Source of the DNA: VBDM01 sp964430565
GTDB taxonomy: Bacteria > Pseudomonadota > Gammaproteobacteria > Burkholderiales > SG8-39
DNA length: 53,935 nt
Direction: 5' to 3'
Assembly (NCBI GenBank): GCA_964430565.1
Contig: CAYSFD010000007.1
Span: 1 to 53,935, forward strand
The notes under the pieces were generated by a model. The model did no database searches and had not been told where the DNA came from. It saw only the letters and a program-made list of their open reading frames with translations. How positions within the stretch are numbered: position 1 is the first letter of the stretch; the number at the start of each line of letters is the position of its first letter. Of the stretch, positions 50,791 through 53,935 are shown in pieces. Both the position numbers and the translations under genes were made by a program.

Positions 50791-51749
50791 ACTCGGCACG
50801 CACGCTTGGGGCGCTCGCCCTACTTCTGGCCGCGCTTCCCGCCTTCGCCCAAAGCTACCCGAAAGGTCCGGTTCGTGTGATCGTGCCTTTCCCAGCCGGG
50901 GGTGGCGTCGACACCGCGGCCCGCATCCTCGGGCAGAAGCTCGCCGAGAGCCTGGGCAAGCCCTTCGTGATCGAGAATCGCGGCGGCGCGAACGGCAACA
51001 TCGGCACCGAGGCCGCTGCGAAGTCGCCGAGCGACGGCTCGACGCTGCTGTTCACGGGCGCGGGCTTCGTCACCAATCCAGGCCTTTACAGAAGCGTCCC
51101 CTACGACCCGGTGAAGGACTTCGAGCCGATCAGCCTGATGGCGCTCGGACCGAACGTTCTCGTCGTGCATCCCTCGCTTCCGGCAAAATCCGTGCAGGAA
51201 CTGATCGCGCTCGCCAAAACACAGCCCGGAAGAATCGGCTTCGCGGGCTCGGGCTCTGGCAGCACGCCGCACCTCGCGGGCGAGCTCTTCAACGTGATGG
51301 CGGGCGTGCAAATGGTGCACATTCCCTACCGGGGATCGGGTCCGGCGATGATCGGCCTGCTCGCGGGCGAGGCGCCCGTGATGTTCCTCCCCGCGATCAA
51401 TGCAGGCGGGCACGTCGCCGCGGGACGCCTCCGCGCGATTGCGGTTACGAGTCGGGAGCGGCTGTCCGCCATGCCTGATCTTCCGACCGTTTCCGAAGCG
51501 GGCTTGCCCGGCTACGAGTCCAGCCAGTGGTACGGACTGCTCGCCCCCGCCGGCACGCCGCCGGCGGTGCTCATCCTGCTCAACGCGCGGGTCGCGACGA
51601 TCATGCAGGACGCGAGCATGAAGACCCGCATGACGAACGACGGGCTCGTCCCGATTGGATCCAGCCGCGAGGATTTCGCGGCGCACGTCCGCCGAGAGAC
51701 CGACAAGTGGGCGAAAGTAATCGCCGCATCCGGAGCAAGAGTCGATTGA
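50787..51749 (+). CDS. Bug/TctC-family solute-binding protein coupled to the molybdenum hydroxylase gene
   Basis: This is a 320-aa exported binding protein with signal peptide MNSARTLGALALLLAALPAF...AQ, then SYPKGPVRVIVPFPAGGGVDTAAR, VIENRGGANGNIG, HIPYRGSGPAMIGLLAG and APAGTPPAVLILLN. Arg replaces Lys in the HVPYKG loop. Its start overlaps the stop of the molybdenum hydroxylase (ATGA), so the two proteins are very likely made together, and the ligand may be the hydroxylase substrate. The cyclic-nucleotide-domain gene follows 13 bases later. Confidence 0.93.
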   Translation: MNSARTLGALALLLAALPAFAQSYPKGPVRVIVPFPAGGGVDTAARILGQKLAESLGKPFVIENRGGANGNIGTEAAAKSPSDGSTLLFTGAGFVTNPGLYRSVPYDPVKDFEPISLMALGPNVLVVHPSLPAKSVQELIALAKTQPGRIGFAGSGSGSTPHLAGELFNVMAGVQMVHIPYRGSGPAMIGLLAGEAPVMFLPAINAGGHVAAGRLRAIAVTSRERLSAMPDLPTVSEAGLPGYESSQWYGLLAPAGTPPAVLILLNARVATIMQDASMKTRMTNDGLVPIGSSREDFAAHVRRETDKWAKVIAASGARVD

Positions 51750-51762
51750 AGGAGAAAACCGC

Positions 51763-52620
51763 ATGAGCGACCTGGATTTCAGCAGGCCCGTCGGCGAGCC
51801 GAGGAAGACTTCGAGCTACGACCCCGCCGTGGCGCTCGAGTTCTTCGGTACCGCCGGAAAAACGCAAACCGTCGCACGGGGCACGACTATTTTCGCCGAG
51901 AACGAGAAGGGCAGCCGGCTCCTGTTCCAGCGCGACAGGATGTACCTGCTGTTGGACGGAGAAGTCAACCTGATCGCGAAGGACAAGGTGATCGGGATCG
52001 TCAGGAAAGGCGAGATCTTCGGCGAGATGGCTTCGATTAGCCAGACGCCGCGCAGCGCGGCCGCGGTCGCGAAGATAGATTGCCGCGTCATTTCGCTCGA
52101 CGACAAGCAATTTCAGAACGCCCTGCGCAAGAGGCCCGACTTCGCCCTCATGCTGATGAGCGTCATGATCGGCCGCATCCGCAACGCGATCGGCCAGCTG
52201 AGCCAGGACAGCGCGACTTCGGACGCCAAGCCCGGGGAATCTGCAGTGTTCGACAAGACTGCGCTCGCCATTCTCGCCCGCGCGCTCTCTCAGACGACCG
52301 TGCGCTACGAGCGCACCACGGCGATCGTCAAGGAAGGCCAGATTGGAGTGCTGATGTATGTGGTGCTGGAGGGCCACCTTGCCGTGTCGATTCAGGGCAA
52401 GCTCGTGGAAAAAATAGGTCCGGGAGGCGTGTTCGGCGAGATGGCGCTGGTCGACCGCACGCCACGCCTCGCCACCGTCGTAGCGGAAACTCCATGCGTG
52501 CTGCTCGCTATCGCGCGGGACACGTTCCTCGACCTGATCAGGGCAAGCCCCGAGTTTGCCGTATCTCTGCTCGGTGCGGTGGGCGAACGGGCGAAATTCA
52601 TTGCCTCCCGCGACAAGTAG
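51763..52620 (+). CDS. Tandem cyclic-nucleotide-binding-domain protein without DNA-binding domain
   Basis: This 285-aa cytoplasmic protein consists of two cyclic-nucleotide-binding domains, about 22-145 and 163-280. Each has a recognisable phosphate-binding cassette: FGEMASISQTPRSAAAV (86-102) and FGEMALVDRTPRLATVV (224-240), both with the cassette Arg. No helix-turn-helix, kinase or membrane segment follows, so it is not a CRP regulator. It may be a free cAMP/cGMP sensor acting on partners such as the kinase at 43580-44857. A GGAG site precedes the ATG, 13 bases after the Bug gene, so it is probably co-transcribed with the molybdenum hydroxylase. Confidence 0.9.
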   Translation: MSDLDFSRPVGEPRKTSSYDPAVALEFFGTAGKTQTVARGTTIFAENEKGSRLLFQRDRMYLLLDGEVNLIAKDKVIGIVRKGEIFGEMASISQTPRSAAAVAKIDCRVISLDDKQFQNALRKRPDFALMLMSVMIGRIRNAIGQLSQDSATSDAKPGESAVFDKTALAILARALSQTTVRYERTTAIVKEGQIGVLMYVVLEGHLAVSIQGKLVEKIGPGGVFGEMALVDRTPRLATVVAETPCVLLAIARDTFLDLIRASPEFAVSLLGAVGERAKFIASRDK

Positions 52621-52643
52621 CCGAGAGGCGAAGCTCGATCGAA

Positions 52644-53150
52644 CTACGGGTTGCCGATGTAATCGCGTTTGGCGACCTCCACGCCGTTGTGGCGCAGGAT
52701 GTCATACGCGGTAACGACGTGGAAGTAGAAGTTCGGCAGCGCATAGCCGAGAAGGTACTGCAACCCCTTCCAATCGATCTCGCGAGATCCGAGCTTGAGA
52801 TGGATGTTCTTGTCTTCACAGCCATCGATTTGCGCGGCCTTGATCGTCTCGACGAAGGCAATGGTCTTCTCGATTCTCGCCTTGAGTTCCGCGAAGGTTT
52901 CTTCGGTGTCCTCGTGCTTCGGCACTTCCACCCCGGCAAGGCGCGCCACCGCGCCCTTCGCCGTGTCGCAGGCGACCTGCACCTGGCGCTTCATCGGAAA
53001 CATGTCCGGGTAAAGCCGGCAGCCGAGCAACACCGACGGCTCTATTTTTTTCGCTTCGGCGTGGGCCTGTGCCTTGTCGAGGATGGCCGAGAGGTTCTTG
53101 AGCGTATTGACGAAGCGCGGCGCGCTCGCCTGATACATCGAAATGGTCAT
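52644..53150 (-). CDS. DUF1993-family protein
   Basis: The start is taken at MTISMYQASAPRFVNTL (ATG 53150) with GGGAA upstream, giving 168 aa. The sequence matches the DUF1993 family: a helical protein of DinB-like fold, recognisable by MYQASAPRF, LYPDMFPMKRQVQ and LPNFYFHVVTAYDILRHNGVEV. The function is unknown. It converges on the cyclic-nucleotide-domain gene 23 bases away. Confidence 0.88.
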   Translation of the reverse strand: MTISMYQASAPRFVNTLKNLSAILDKAQAHAEAKKIEPSVLLGCRLYPDMFPMKRQVQVACDTAKGAVARLAGVEVPKHEDTEETFAELKARIEKTIAFVETIKAAQIDGCEDKNIHLKLGSREIDWKGLQYLLGYALPNFYFHVVTAYDILRHNGVEVAKRDYIGNP

Positions 53151-53221
53151 AGGGATTCCCAAAGGGTAAACGAGCGCAGATTGTAGCGCCCAAAACCCGC
53201 TTAGCGCAGCGCCGGGCGTAG

Positions 53222-53935
53222 TTACGCGTGCAGCCGGCTCACGCCGAACGCCAAATCATCGCCCGCAAGCGCCGCAAAATCGAGATCGGTGCACAGCACC
53301 TGCTGTAACCCATCGGGCGCCTCGAAATCGAACGAGAGCGTTACGCACAGCCTGGGGCCCGTGACCGCCAGGTAGGGTCGCGTCATCTGGACTTTTCCCG
53401 GGGTTTCGATCGCGCGGCGAAAGTAGGATTTGGTCTGCCAATCGGTGCCCGCTGTCGGCGTCATCTGATCGAAGCGCGGGTCGCGGGCTTGCACGTTGCG
53501 ATCGGCCTCTACGTTCGCGCCGATCTGCAGTCCATCGCGGCCGATCAGGTAGCAGCGTTGCGTACACGGCAACTTCAGCAGCACCTGCACTGCTTGCGGG
53601 AATTCGGCGCCCAGCGACAAATCCTGAACCGCATTCTTGAGGGCGGCCAGATAGGGTTCGAGACGCGCGTGTTGCCGCTTCTGGACTTCTGTGATGTCGG
53701 TGCGGTAATCCGCGATCAGCCGCGCGAATACATCGCGGCGCGAGTCCTCCGGCAGCAGCTCGGCGCTCGGCGGCGCGAAATATTCGCCCTGAACCAGATC
53801 GGCATCGGCGTCGGTCGCGCAAAGCGCCTCCGCCTCGGTCTCGATCCCCTCGACGCACACCAGCGCCCCCGCTTCGTGCAGCACCGAAATGATCCCGGCG
53901 AACATGCGCCGCGCCAGCGGCTCGACCGTCACGCG
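53222..53935 (-). CDS. EAL-domain protein with C-terminal PDC/Cache-like domain (N-terminal part outside window)
   Basis: Only the C-terminal 237 residues are in the window; the frame is open to the right edge. The first part is the end of an EAL phosphodiesterase domain (VCVEGIETEAEALCA, ADLVQGEYFAPP). It is followed by a helical linker and a ligand-binding domain of PDC/Cache type (RCYLIGRDGLQIGANV, DWQTKSYFRRAIETPGKVQMTRPYLAVTG). Cache domains are usually N-terminal and periplasmic; here the domain follows EAL and appears cytoplasmic. It would degrade c-di-GMP in response to a small ligand. Catalytic EAL residues cannot be checked. Confidence 0.88.
   Translation of the reverse strand, partial: RVTVEPLARRMFAGIISVLHEAGALVCVEGIETEAEALCATDADADLVQGEYFAPPSAELLPEDSRRDVFARLIADYRTDITEVQKRQHARLEPYLAALKNAVQDLSLGAEFPQAVQVLLKLPCTQRCYLIGRDGLQIGANVEADRNVQARDPRFDQMTPTAGTDWQTKSYFRRAIETPGKVQMTRPYLAVTGPRLCVTLSFDFEAPDGLQQVLCTDLDFAALAGDDLAFGVSRLHA

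Noticed and set aside
1..53935. tRNA, rRNA, CRISPR arrays, insertion sequences or prophage genes
   Set aside because: No cloverleaf with CCA-type ends, no rRNA signatures, no regularly spaced repeats and no transposase or integrase sequence were seen in reading the window.

Overview
The window is about 54 kb of GC-rich, tightly packed bacterial chromosome. It looks like a betaproteobacterium of the Burkholderiales type. The main reason is the expansion of Bug-type (TctC-like) periplasmic solute-binding proteins: ten complete genes, none with a TctA/TctB permease in the window. TTG and GTG starts and ATGA stop/start overlaps are frequent. I see no rRNA, tRNA, CRISPR array, transposase, integrase or phage gene.

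Layout, left to right. 1-4.5 kb: the end of a D-2-hydroxyacid dehydrogenase, an M24 creatinase-like protein, a Bug protein, an NHL-propeller lipoprotein and a small exported protein. 4.5-12.7 kb, minus strand: a MacAB-like efflux operon (adaptor, ATPase, two separate permeases) preceded by a VOC extradiol-type protein, a cupin and an orphan molybdenum-hydroxylase large subunit. 12.9-15.5 kb: a PAS-PAS-GAF-GGDEF-EAL c-di-GMP enzyme. 15.5-16.4 kb: two small envelope proteins. 16.5-19.5 kb: three Bug genes in tandem. 19.6-21.6 kb: a ketopantoate-reductase-family protein and an enolase-superfamily enzyme, ending at a REP-like inverted pair. 21.8-24.6 kb: a surface lipoprotein, a PAP2-family protein and a cysteine-dioxygenase-like cupin. 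24.6-30.8 kb: a 3-hydroxyisobutyrate-dehydrogenase-like protein, two divergent Bug genes, and an operon of flavin monooxygenase, alpha/beta hydrolase and short MetE-like protein. 30.9-36.3 kb: a PAS-only protein, two Bug genes, an S1/P1 nuclease and a LysR regulator. 36.3-40.2 kb: a structured intergenic region and a SERCA-type Ca2+ ATPase joined in frame to a universal stress domain. 40.2-46.8 kb: two hydrolases, a VapBC pair, a Ser/Thr kinase with a cyclic-nucleotide domain, a Bug protein and a methyltransferase with a signal peptide. 47-48.3 kb: a lone type IV pilin and a small exported protein. 48.4-52.6 kb: a second orphan molybdenum-hydroxylase subunit coupled to a Bug gene, then a double cyclic-nucleotide-domain protein. 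The right edge has a DUF1993 protein and the end of an EAL protein.

Most of the window reads as small catabolic modules (dehydrogenases, hydrolases, oxygenases, molybdenum hydroxylases), each beside one or more Bug proteins that probably deliver or sense small carboxylates. Between them sit signalling genes for c-di-GMP, cyclic nucleotides and Ser/Thr phosphorylation. The most unusual items are the ATPase-Usp fusion with a strong internal ribosome binding site, the repeated Bug genes without permeases, the M24 protein lacking the usual metal ligands, the enolase-superfamily enzyme with a KxR motif, the exported methyltransferase, and the structured DNA at 21.65 kb and 36.3-36.6 kb.
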